A stretch of DNA of 53,246 bases, taken from Phycicoccus sp. Soil748. Its GTDB lineage: Bacteria > Actinomycetota > Actinomycetes > Actinomycetales > Dermatophilaceae. The notes beneath the pieces are model-generated. The model was given only the letters and a program-made list of their open reading frames with translations, made no database searches and was not told the DNA's origin. The position numbers and the translations under genes are program-made. Numbering within the stretch: position 1 is the first letter of the stretch; every line of letters begins with the position of its first letter. The DNA lies in NCBI RefSeq assembly GCF_001428025.1, contig NZ_LMSC01000005.1, positions 174,717-227,962 of the forward strand, given 5' to 3'. This document shows positions 7,591 to 14,850 of this stretch, one piece after another.

Positions 7591-9149
7591 GAGCGGCCGT
7601 CCCGCGTCCCCTCCGTGCGCGACGCGTCCCGGTCTCCGACCCGGTCTCCGGCCTGGTAGAGGTCGTCGACGTCGCTCTCGCCGTAGGTGTCGCGCCCGAG
7701 CACGATGCCGGCGCCGCCGGGGCGGTTCGCACGGTCGCGCAGCTCGCGCGGGGCCACCGCCTTGGCCAGGTGGTAGCCGCCCACCGCGACGATGGTGCCG
7801 AGGGCGATGCCGCTCAGGGAGAAGTTGTCGGTGAACTTGATGGCGACGTTGCCGATGCCCATGATGATGCCGGCGGCCAGGGGCACGAGGTTGATCGGGT
7901 TGCCGAAGTCGACCCCGTTCTCCTTCCAGATCTTGGCGCCGAGCAGGCCGATCATGCCGTAGAGGACCACGGTGATCCCGCCGAGGACGCCGCCCGGCAC
8001 CGAGGCGACCAGCGCACCGAACTTGGGGGAGAGGCCGAACAGGACGGCCACGAGTGCGGCGACGTAGTAGGCGGCTGTCGAGTAGACGCGTGTGGCCGCC
8101 ATGACTCCGATGTTCTCGGCGTAGGTCGTGGTCGGGGAACCGCCGACCGAGGAGGCGAGGGCGGTGCCGATGCCGTCGGCGGCGATGGCGCGGCCCATGT
8201 AGGGGTCGAGGTTGTGGCCGGTCATCTCGGCGACGGCCTTGACGTGCCCGGTGTTCTCGGCGATCAGCGCGATGACGGCGGGGAGCACCAGCAGGATCGC
8301 CGTCATCGAGAACGACGGGGTGTGCCACCCGACGACCTCCTTGCCGTCGGCAGCGATCGTCGTCTGCGACGGGAAGCCGAACCACGCGGCCTCCTTGACG
8401 GCCCCGAAGCTCGTGCGGAAGTGCTCGAACGGGGTGGCGACGCAGTACGTGCCGGCCGCCTGGCAGGCCTTGCCGGCACCGTCGAGGAGGTTCTGCCCGG
8501 GCAGGGCGCTGGTGAGCTGGCCCGCGGTCTTGTCGAGGACCCACGACAGGACCGTGCCGAAGATGAGCGCGAGGAAGACGGCGATGCGGCCGATGAACCC
8601 GCGGAAGGCGACCGCGCAGACGATGGTGAAGACCATGACGAGCAGGGCGACCCACTGGTCCTGCGGCCAGTAGATCCCGGCGACGACGGGCGCGAGGTTG
8701 AAGCCGATGAGCATGACGACCGCGCCGGTCACCGAGGCCGGCAGCACGCGGTGGAGCAGGCCGGAGCCCAGGAAGTGGATGAGGATGCCGACCGCGGCGA
8801 GCACCAGGCCCGCGACGAGGATCGCGCCGGTGACCTCCTTGGAGTCCCCGCCCTGGGCGCGGATCGCCGCGACACCGCCGACGAACGACGCGGACGTGCC
8901 GAGGTAGCTCGGCACCCGTCCGGAGACGATGAGCAGGAACACGATCGTCGCGATGCCGCTCATCATGATCGCGAGCTGCGGGTTGAGGCCCATGACGATC
9001 GGGAAGACGAAGGTCGCCCCGAACATCGCCACGACGTGCTGGGCGCCGAGCCCGACCGTCTTGCCCCAGCTCAGGCGTTCGTCCGGCGCGACGACGTCGT
9101 CCGGTCCGGCGAGGTTGCCGTCGCCGTGCAGCTTCCAGCCCAGTGCCAT
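7587..9149 (-). CDS. Uracil/xanthine permease family (NCS2) transporter
   Basis: 520 residues with about 12-14 hydrophobic segments, typical of NCS2 (UraA/UapA-type) nucleobase:cation symporters. The conserved IALIAENTGHVKAV segment carries the E and N residues that contact the base, and GGSPTTTYAENIG is the second half-helix motif. The ATG at 9149 has AAGGAG 6-7 nt upstream. It is the first gene of the hydroxylase operon and very likely imports the ring compound that the enzyme oxidises. An extra extramembrane loop near residues 225-275 has a pair of cysteines. NCS2 members divide into uracil, xanthine and urate carriers, and I cannot separate these by eye. Confidence 0.93.
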   Translation of the reverse strand: MALGWKLHGDGNLAGPDDVVAPDERLSWGKTVGLGAQHVVAMFGATFVFPIVMGLNPQLAIMMSGIATIVFLLIVSGRVPSYLGTSASFVGGVAAIRAQGGDSKEVTGAILVAGLVLAAVGILIHFLGSGLLHRVLPASVTGAVVMLIGFNLAPVVAGIYWPQDQWVALLVMVFTIVCAVAFRGFIGRIAVFLALIFGTVLSWVLDKTAGQLTSALPGQNLLDGAGKACQAAGTYCVATPFEHFRTSFGAVKEAAWFGFPSQTTIAADGKEVVGWHTPSFSMTAILLVLPAVIALIAENTGHVKAVAEMTGHNLDPYMGRAIAADGIGTALASSVGGSPTTTYAENIGVMAATRVYSTAAYYVAALVAVLFGLSPKFGALVASVPGGVLGGITVVLYGMIGLLGAKIWKENGVDFGNPINLVPLAAGIIMGIGNVAIKFTDNFSLSGIALGTIVAVGGYHLAKAVAPRELRDRANRPGGAGIVLGRDTYGESDVDDLYQAGDRVGDRDASRTEGTRDGRS

Positions 9150-9280
9150 GAGGACTCCTTGTCGACAGCCGCGCGGCGGCGAGACCCTTGCGAACCCTTC
9201 AGATCCTTCCGGACCCCCGTCGCCGGGGATAGGCGCAAACTACTGGGACCGGCAGGTCCCGCGTTGGGCAATTGTTGCTA
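9150..9280. promoter_or_regulatory. Leader and promoter region of the permease-hydroxylase operon
   Basis: Reading the minus strand, an IR GGGACC-TGCC-GGTCCC (9245-9260) is followed about 20 nt later by TATCCC as a possible -10, then three AAGG[A/G] elements spaced 9-10 nt apart, then the AAGGAG site. The inverted repeat is an operator candidate, and PucR is the obvious regulator to test. The assignment rests on position and symmetry only. Confidence 0.35.
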
Positions 9281-9318
9281 TCAGATGCCACGCATCTGGT
9301 GGACCTCGATGGCGATGG
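9274..9318 (-). repeat. Displaced copy of the pucR 3' end (left boundary of nuclease cassette)
   Basis: This block matches the end of pucR at 10623-10667 with 40 of 45 positions identical, including an exact 26-nt core at 9281-9306. Read on the minus strand it encodes AIAIEVHQMRGI and stop, compared with ALALKVHQMRGI and stop in pucR. The fragment has no gene body behind it, since similarity stops a few codons upstream. It contains the palindrome CAGATGC-CAC-GCATCTG at 9282-9298. It is either an attachment-site-like target duplication or a decayed pucR paralogue tail. Confidence 0.8.
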
Positions 9319-9375
9319 CGTGGCGGCTCACGGGGCGTCGAGGCGTGGCGGCGTCGGGGCGTCGCACCCGCGCCC

Positions 9376-9492
9376 AGTGATCACAGTGAGCGCTCGGGAC
9401 TCCTCCACCGCCTCAGCACCCGCGCCGAGTGATCACAGTGACCTGCAGGGACCCCTGCGCCGCGTCACGCCAGCCCCCAGTGATCACAGTGA
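9376..9492 (+). repeat. Three direct copies of TGATCACAGTGA, left flank of nuclease gene
   Basis: Exact 12-nt cores lie at 9378-9389, 9430-9441 and 9481-9492, spaced 52 and 51 nt. All three are preceded by AG. The first two share 25 of 26 bases including the upstream GCACCCGCGCC segment, while the intervening sequences differ. Matching copies in inverted orientation lie on the other side of the nuclease gene. Confidence 0.88.
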
Positions 9493-9518
9493 CCGGTGCC
9501 GTCGCGCCGTGGGCCGGC

Positions 9519-10427
9519 TCAGCCGCGGCCGGGGAAGTGCCCGCGCCAGCCGTCGCTGGTCCGGACGACCAGGCCGCGCTGCCGCAGGGCGACCGCGACC
9601 CGGTCGACCGTGGCGCCTGGTGTGCCGAAGACATCCACTGACAGGGCGACGAGCAGGCGCCACCCGCGCCCGTCCAGGTCCTCCCGCCTCCGCACGTCCC
9701 TGACCCACTGTCGTGAGTCCTCGGAGTGCTGGCGTCCGTCGTACTCGAGTGCGAGCTTCACCTGCGGCCAGCTCAGGTCGAAGCGGTAGGTCCAGCCGCC
9801 GTTCTCGTCGCGGAGGACGTGGTTGACCACGGGTTCGGGGAGACCGGCGAGGACCACGAGCAGTCGCAACCGGGTCTCCATCGGCGAGTCCACACCGCTG
9901 CGCACGAGAGCCGCCGCGCGACGGGCCAGGGCTGCCCGCGGTCCACGGTGCTGCCGCGCCTGCTCGACCAACAGTTCTGGAGTGGTGCGTCGGGCGCGCA
10001 CGAGCGAGTCACCGAGGACCACGAGGTCGACCAGGTCCAACCTCGTCGCCAGGTCCAGGAACGTGCGCTCCGGCCCGGTGACCGGGAGCCCCCGCAGCCT
10101 CAGGGCCGGCGGCATGCGTCGCGCCCTGCGCGCCTCGAGCTCGGGACGGCGTATCGGGCGGGCGTAGGGCACGGTGACCTGCACCCGGGACCGCGACGGG
10201 ACGACGCCACCCCACAGCCGTGCGGCGGTCTCGTGGCTGAACACCGCGCCCTGCGGCAGGACGAGGAGCGCGGCAGCGCACCGCATACGCAGGGTGTCGT
10301 CCACGCAGTCCTGGACGTGGACGCCGCGGAGCACGCGCCGGAACCGTGGTCCGCGGAGGGTGCTCCGCGGCACCGGAGACCGTGACGTCTCGAACGGTGT
10401 CGCCTCTGGGGTCGCGGGAGCCACCAC
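9519..10427 (-). CDS. AbiEi-like N-domain / DUF559 (Vsr-like) nuclease protein
   Basis: 302 residues. The N-terminal 150 residues resemble the AbiEi antitoxin-type domain found in many single-gene actinobacterial proteins. The C-terminal part is a DUF559 restriction-endonuclease-like fold: FDLSWPQVKLALEYDGRQHS supplies the D...ExD catalytic pattern, followed by a QW..D...RRE helix and the GWRLLVAL strand. The GTG at 10427 is the first start in frame. No toxin (AbiEii) gene is adjacent. The gene lies between pucR and the permease operon, flanked on both sides by TGATCACAGTGA repeats and, outside these, by two copies of the pucR 3' end. A role as a lone DNA nuclease of a small mobile cassette is inferred; its cut site is unknown. 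Confidence 0.85.
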   Translation of the reverse strand: MVAPATPEATPFETSRSPVPRSTLRGPRFRRVLRGVHVQDCVDDTLRMRCAAALLVLPQGAVFSHETAARLWGGVVPSRSRVQVTVPYARPIRRPELEARRARRMPPALRLRGLPVTGPERTFLDLATRLDLVDLVVLGDSLVRARRTTPELLVEQARQHRGPRAALARRAAALVRSGVDSPMETRLRLLVVLAGLPEPVVNHVLRDENGGWTYRFDLSWPQVKLALEYDGRQHSEDSRQWVRDVRRREDLDGRGWRLLVALSVDVFGTPGATVDRVAVALRQRGLVVRTSDGWRGHFPGRG

Positions 10428-10484
10428 CCGAGGGTGGACCAGGTGGGACAGGCCCGTCGCCGTTGTCCACAGGCCCTGGGCTGC

Positions 10485-10597
10485 TCACTGTGATCAGCTG
10501 GGGCTGTCGACGGGACGTGGACGGCTCCTGCACTGCTCACTGTGATCAATGGGGGCTGTTGGCGACACGGTCCCAGGGACGGGAGTGTTCACAGTGA
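10485..10597 (-). repeat. Inverted copies of TGATCACAGTGA, right flank of nuclease gene
   Basis: Exact minus-strand copies lie at 10485-10496 and 10537-10548, again 52 nt apart. A third, one-mismatch copy in plus orientation (TGTTCACAGTGA) lies at 10586-10597. On the minus strand the first two are preceded by CAGCCCC-type sequence, as in the third left-hand copy. The nearest copy is about 58 nt upstream of the nuclease start, so these could also be operators of that gene. Confidence 0.85.
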
Positions 10598-10622
10598 CCA
10601 GCCCCGTCACCGCACCCACCGA

Positions 10623-10667
10623 GCTGCTGTCAGATGCCACGCATCTGGTGGACCTTGAGGGCGAGGG
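10623..10667 (-). repeat. pucR 3' end, right copy of the 45-nt duplication
   Basis: The exact 26-nt core is 10630-10655 and starts with the pucR stop codon. It includes CAGATGC-CAC-GCATCTG (10631-10647), a perfect 7-bp stem with a 3-nt loop, which as RNA could also act as a short terminator hairpin at the pucR stop. Confidence 0.8.
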
Positions 10668-12387
10668 CCAGCTTGAGTCGCAGCTGCGGGTCGGAGGTGA
10701 ACGGCCCGAGCATCCGTTCGAGCTTGGCGATCCGGTAGCGCAGCGTGTTGTAGTGGAAGAACAGGGTGCGCGCGGTCTCGGCGACGTTGAGGTTGGTGTC
10801 GAGGAGCACGCTGAGCGTCTGGCGCAGGTCGGCGTGATCGGGGACGTCGTCGGTGGCGAGCGGGCCCAGCGACTCCTCGACGAAGCGGCGCAGGTCCGCG
10901 CTGTCGGGGATGAGCGAGAGCAGCCGGAAGATGCCCAGCCCGTCGAAGTGGGTCAGGGCCGAGGCGCCGTGCAGCTGCCGCCCCACGCTGACGGCGCTGA
11001 GGGCCTCCTCGTAGGCGGCGCGCAGGTCCGCGACGGAGTCGATGGGTCGTGACACACCGGTCGAGAACGTCCGCCGACCGCCGCCACCGTCACCGCGGAC
11101 CACGCGTACGACGTCGCCTACCGACCGCATGACCTCGTCGGTGTCCCAGTCGGCGGGTACGGCGTGCAGGGCCACGACCTCCTGGCTGAACCCCACGACC
11201 GCCGCCCGCGGGTCCCGCACGCCGACGGCCTGGATCCACGCGCGCGCGAACCGCTGCTGGAGGGACGCGACCTCCTCGGGCGCCCGGGTGGTGCGGCTGT
11301 CGTCCTCGTCGGTCTCGGCGACCACGACCACGAGCCGCCGGTCGAGGTCCCACCCGAGCGCGCTGGCGTGGGCGACGGCGTCCGCGGGTGTCCCGGCGCG
11401 TCCGGACAGGGCGTCCCGGAGGAACTCCGCGCGGTACTTGCCCTCCACCGCCGACACGGCCTGCTCCTTGGTGATGGCCAGTGCGGCCACCGTCGCTGCG
11501 CGCTCGAGCAGGTGCACGTCGTCGGACGTGAGGTCGCGGTCGACGAACGCCACGAGCAGCCCGTGGTCGAGCTGGCCCGCGACGATCCGGACGAGGGCGC
11601 GACCTGCGTTGCCGGTCCGGGGGTCGCGGATGCCCACGGGCTCGTGCTCGGTGATGAGGCGCCCGGTGCGGTCGAAGCAGTCGAGGGCCAGCGCGGCCGC
11701 CAGGTCGTCCTCGGCGCCGGCGCTCGCGACGAGCCGCCCGTCGGTGGTCGTCACCATGGTGGCGCCCCCGAGGAAGCCGGCGAGCCGCTGGCAGAGGTCC
11801 TGGAGGCCGCCGCCCGCGAGCACCACCCCGACGAGGATCTGGTGCGCCTCGTCGACGCGCTCGAGGATCTCGGCCTGCTGGTCGAGCAGCGCGCCGAGGA
11901 CCTCGGTCACGACACGCTCGGCGCTCGGGGCTGCGGTCAGCACGACCGGGGTGCCGACCTGCTCCCCGAACGCCTGCCACCCAGATGCCCCCGCGCCGCC
12001 TCCACGCGTGACGACGAGCGCAGCAGCGGTACGCAGCGCAGCCACCGCAGCGGGGGAGCCGAGGTCCCGTGGGGTGACCGCGGAGGGGTCCACGCACAGG
12101 AGCTGGTGGTCGAGGCGGAGGTCCTGCACGGGTGCCGCGTTGGTGGGCGAGGCGTCGAGCAGGCGCGCCCGGGTGACGACCCGAGCCGCACTGGCCGAGG
12201 ACCCTGTGATGGAGTCCGCCGTGTCCACGGGGTGCAGGGCGCCGTCGCGCAGCGAGGGCAGCTCGAGCAGCCGCTCGAGGGGCAGCCCGGTCACGAGCTC
12301 GCGGGCCTTGAGCGCGCTCGACGGAGGGCTCGCGGCGGCTGTCAACTCCGCGTCACGGACGCCCGCATCGTTGGCAACATTCACCAT
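10630..12387 (-). CDS. PucR family transcriptional regulator
   Basis: 585 residues. An N-terminal PucR-type ligand domain (first ~160 residues) is followed by a GAF-like middle, a CdaR GGDEF-like region and a C-terminal PucR helix-turn-helix (NVAETARTLFFHYNTLRYRI), ending HQMRGI. This matches the purine-catabolism regulator PucR/CdaR family, whose members usually sense pathway intermediates and activate. The ATG at 12387 is chosen because TACAGT, a good -10 element, ends exactly 6 nt before it (leaderless start). Upstream in-frame codons lie in the divergent gene's leader. It sits between the carbamoyltransferase-like operon (divergent) and the permease-hydroxylase operon (same strand), so it probably controls both. 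Its last 45 nt are duplicated at 9274-9318. Confidence 0.92.
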   Translation of the reverse strand: MVNVANDAGVRDAELTAAASPPSSALKARELVTGLPLERLLELPSLRDGALHPVDTADSITGSSASAARVVTRARLLDASPTNAAPVQDLRLDHQLLCVDPSAVTPRDLGSPAAVAALRTAAALVVTRGGGAGASGWQAFGEQVGTPVVLTAAPSAERVVTEVLGALLDQQAEILERVDEAHQILVGVVLAGGGLQDLCQRLAGFLGGATMVTTTDGRLVASAGAEDDLAAALALDCFDRTGRLITEHEPVGIRDPRTGNAGRALVRIVAGQLDHGLLVAFVDRDLTSDDVHLLERAATVAALAITKEQAVSAVEGKYRAEFLRDALSGRAGTPADAVAHASALGWDLDRRLVVVVAETDEDDSRTTRAPEEVASLQQRFARAWIQAVGVRDPRAAVVGFSQEVVALHAVPADWDTDEVMRSVGDVVRVVRGDGGGGRRTFSTGVSRPIDSVADLRAAYEEALSAVSVGRQLHGASALTHFDGLGIFRLLSLIPDSADLRRFVEESLGPLATDDVPDHADLRQTLSVLLDTNLNVAETARTLFFHYNTLRYRIAKLERMLGPFTSDPQLRLKLALALKVHQMRGI

Positions 12388-12393
12388 GAGGGG

Positions 12394-12399
12394 ACTGTA
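12394..12399 (-). promoter_or_regulatory. -10 element of pucR (TACAGT), leaderless
   Basis: On the minus strand TACAGT is followed by 6 nt and the pucR ATG, which puts the expected transcription start at the start codon. TAGCGT on the plus strand at 12411-12416 could be the -10 of the divergent DUF2877 operon, so the two promoters would lie back to back within 79 bp. Confidence 0.55.
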
Positions 12400-12466
12400 A
12401 CCGCACTGGGTAGCGTCGCACCGTCGGTCCCACCAGCCCGAGCCAGACTCTTGCACCGGAGGTCCT

Positions 12467-13303
12467 GTGGCGCAGCGCGAGCGGTCGTGGCCGGCGGCTG
12501 CCTCGTCGCGAGCCACTTCCGCGCTCGCCGGTCCACGCAGGGCCGCCACGGTGCTCGCCGCGCTCCCGCACGCTCTCTACCTGCGGTGCCACGACGGCTC
12601 GGTGCTCCCGGTGGTCACGGGCTCGGGCCTTCGCCTGCCGACCGCCCTCGTGCTCGCCTCGCCGGAGTCGCCGCACGGCTGGGACGTCCAACCCGGCGAC
12701 CCCGTGTGGGTGGGGGACGGCGAGGTCCGGCTGCCCCGGGCGACGGTGCGTGCCGTGCGGACCTGGGCGCCGGTGCCCTTCGGCGCAGCCCTGGCCCCGC
12801 CCGAGGCGGTGTCCTTGGTCGCCGACGGCGCGAGCGGGCAGTGGCAGGGCGTGGCCCTGTCGCTCGCCCGCGTGGCCCTGCGTGGTGACGACGTCACGGA
12901 CGCTGTTGCCGGCCTCGTGGGGAACGGCCCTGGCCTGACCCCGAGCGGCGACGACGTCCTGTGTGGCCTCCTGCTCGGCCTGCAGCCCGTGGCCCCCGCC
13001 CGGGACCGCGTGTGGGCGGCTGTCGCGCTGCGGCTCGGCGCCACGACGAGCCTGTCCGCCGTACTCCTCGGCGAGTCCGCTGCCGGGTATGCCGTGCCGG
13101 CCGTCCTGCGGCTCGGCTCGGCGCTGGTGGGTGGCTCAGCCGGGTACACCGACGACGCGCAGGTGCGTCGCGCCGTCCGGGAGGTCGTGGCCATCGGGCA
13201 CTCGTCCGGCGCCGACCTGCTCGCCGGGCTCGCCGCGGCCCTCCGGGCCCTCGCCGAGCCCGTGCGACGGTGTCCCCCCGCCGCCGTGGGGGTGCCCGCA
13301 TGA
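12467..13303 (+). CDS. DUF2877 protein, AllH-like carbamoyltransferase subunit
   Basis: 278 residues. The DUF2877 hallmarks are present: GNGPGLTPSGDDVLCGLL near residues 152-169 and GHSSGADLL near the C-terminus. The GTG start at 12467 has GGAGG 6 nt upstream. In E. coli the homologue YlbF (AllH) is reported to form oxamate carbamoyltransferase with FdrA (AllF) and YlbE (AllG), the last step of anaerobic allantoin use, giving carbamoyl phosphate from oxalurate. The stop overlaps the fdrA start (ATGA). The same three-gene set here, in the order H-F-G, strongly suggests a related carbamoyl transfer, although the actual substrate may differ. Confidence 0.88.
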   Translation: MAQRERSWPAAASSRATSALAGPRRAATVLAALPHALYLRCHDGSVLPVVTGSGLRLPTALVLASPESPHGWDVQPGDPVWVGDGEVRLPRATVRAVRTWAPVPFGAALAPPEAVSLVADGASGQWQGVALSLARVALRGDDVTDAVAGLVGNGPGLTPSGDDVLCGLLLGLQPVAPARDRVWAAVALRLGATTSLSAVLLGESAAGYAVPAVLRLGSALVGGSAGYTDDAQVRRAVREVVAIGHSSGADLLAGLAAALRALAEPVRRCPPAAVGVPA

Positions 13304-14850
13304 GCGACCACGTCGAGCTGCGCTCGGGTGTCTACGTCGACTCCGTCGGCCTCATGCAGGTCTCGCGGCAGGTCGCCACGACGCCCGGCGTGCAGGCCGC
13401 GCAGGTTGCGATGGCGACCGACCTCAACGTCGAGGTGCTCACCGGCATGGGTTTCACCGTGCCCGGGCACGCGACCCCCAACGACCTCCTCGTGGCGCTG
13501 CGCGCCGACGGCGAGGAGGGCATCGCTGCGGGCCTGGCCGCCGTGGAGGCGGCGTTCGCTGCCCTCCGTCCGGCCGACGGAAGGGCCGGCGGCGCAGGCG
13601 GCGCGGGAGCGACGTTCGGGCAGGTGCCGTCACCGCGCACCCTGGGGCGGGCGGTCGCCGCCGTCGACGCCAACCTCGCGCTGGTGTCGGTCCCCGGGCG
13701 CCACGCCGCGGTCGAGGCGTTCGACGCGGTCGACCGGGGCGTGAGCGTGATGGTGTTCTCCGACAACGTCCCCGTCGAGGACGAGGTGCGCCTCAAGGAC
13801 GCGGCCGCTGCCCGCGACGTGCTCGTCATGGGTCCCGACTGCGGCACGGCGGTGGTCGGCGGGGTGGCCCTCGGGTTCGCGAACGTGGTCGCCCGCGGCC
13901 CTGTGGGCATCGTCGCCGCCTCGGGCACGGGCGCCCAGCAGGTCATGGCCCTGCTCGACGCGGCCGGCGTCGGCACCAGCCACTGCCTCGGCGTCGGCGG
14001 CCGCGACCTGTCAGCGGCTGTGGCGGGCCGGTCGACCCGCCAGGCCCTGGCCGCCCTCGACGCCGACCCGGGCACGAAGGCCGTCCTCGTGGTCTCCAAA
14101 CCGCCGGCTCCGGAGGTCCTCACCGCCCTCGAGGGGTATGCCGCGGGGTTGGCCACTCCGGTCCACTGGGCCACCCTCGGCGCCGGGCGCCCCGACCTCA
14201 CCGAGGCCGTGGAGGCGCTGCTCGTGGCCACGGGCAACGCCGTACCGGGGTGGCCGCGCTGGGCGCCGCCGGTCGACGGACACGGCCCTGGCCCAAGCGC
14301 CGCGCTGCCGCGAGGACGCCACCTGCGCGGGCTCTTCTGCGGCGGCACGCTGGCCGACGAGGCGATGCTGGTCGCCTCGAGCGAGCTCGGCGGCATCCGG
14401 TCCAACATCCCGCTGTCGCCCGAGCTGGCGCTGGGACCCGACCTGGCCGCGGACGGCCACACCGTGGTCGACTTCGGCGACGACACGCTGACGCGGGGCC
14501 GTGCCCACCCGATGATCGACCCCTCGCTGCGCCTCGAACGCATCGCCGCCGAGGCCCTCGACCCGTCCTGCGGGGTGCTGCTGCTCGACCTGGTGCTCGG
14601 GTACGGCGCGCACCCCGACCCCGGCCCCCAGCTGGCTGCGGCGGTGAGCAGGGCGCGTGCGGCCGCGCGGGCCGGCGGGCGCGACCTCCCCGTCGTGGTC
14701 TCGCTGACCGGCACCCGCGGCGACCCCCAGGGGCTGGACAAGACGGCTGATGCGCTGGCGGCCGCCGGCGCCGTCGTCCACCTCTCCAACGCCGCCGCGA
14801 CGCGGGAGGCACTGGCCCTGCTGGCCGCCGGCCGTGAGGAGCAACCATGA
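13300..14850 (+). CDS. fdrA: FdrA family protein, AllF-like carbamoyltransferase subunit
   Basis: 516 residues, usual length. FdrA proteins resemble succinyl-CoA ligase alpha/beta subunits. Visible here are the N-terminal SGVYVDSV segment, MGPDCGTAVVGGVALGF near residues 178-194, GIVAASGTGAQQ with a CoA-ligase-like nucleotide motif, and a C-terminal domain containing LDLVLGYGAHPDP. The ATG overlaps the DUF2877 stop, and its own stop overlaps the DUF1116 start, so the three are coupled for a complex. An alanine/glycine-rich insert near residues 90-105 is probably a loop. In E. coli it is the AllF subunit of oxamate carbamoyltransferase. An acyl-CoA synthetase activity was assumed earlier from the fold alone. 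Confidence 0.92.
   Translation: MSDHVELRSGVYVDSVGLMQVSRQVATTPGVQAAQVAMATDLNVEVLTGMGFTVPGHATPNDLLVALRADGEEGIAAGLAAVEAAFAALRPADGRAGGAGGAGATFGQVPSPRTLGRAVAAVDANLALVSVPGRHAAVEAFDAVDRGVSVMVFSDNVPVEDEVRLKDAAAARDVLVMGPDCGTAVVGGVALGFANVVARGPVGIVAASGTGAQQVMALLDAAGVGTSHCLGVGGRDLSAAVAGRSTRQALAALDADPGTKAVLVVSKPPAPEVLTALEGYAAGLATPVHWATLGAGRPDLTEAVEALLVATGNAVPGWPRWAPPVDGHGPGPSAALPRGRHLRGLFCGGTLADEAMLVASSELGGIRSNIPLSPELALGPDLAADGHTVVDFGDDTLTRGRAHPMIDPSLRLERIAAEALDPSCGVLLLDLVLGYGAHPDPGPQLAAAVSRARAAARAGGRDLPVVVSLTGTRGDPQGLDKTADALAAAGAVVHLSNAAATREALALLAAGREEQP

Larger units (their letters stand above)
9274..10667. mobile_element. Putative integrase-less nuclease cassette inserted at the 3' end of pucR
   Basis: Order from left to right: pucR tail copy, three direct 12-nt repeats, nuclease gene, two inverted 12-nt repeats, one degenerate repeat, then the tail of the intact pucR. 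The outer 45-nt copies are in direct orientation, as expected for insertion with target duplication or for an element that carries its own copy of a gene's 3' end. No transposase, integrase or recombinase is encoded. Boundaries are inferred from the duplications; the mobility itself is not shown by one sequence. Confidence 0.55.

Noticed and set aside
9519-10427. AbiE toxin-antitoxin pair
   Set aside because: There is no AbiEii-type nucleotidyltransferase toxin next to the gene, and the C-terminal half is a DUF559 nuclease and not a pure antitoxin.
9376-10597. CRISPR array
   Set aside because: Only 3 + 2 short 12-nt cores, orientation reverses across a protein gene, intervals are about 40 nt with no constant repeat length, and no cas gene is present.
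9150-10629. Insertion sequence or prophage remnant
   Set aside because: No transposase, integrase or phage-like gene; only one protein gene fits in the interval.
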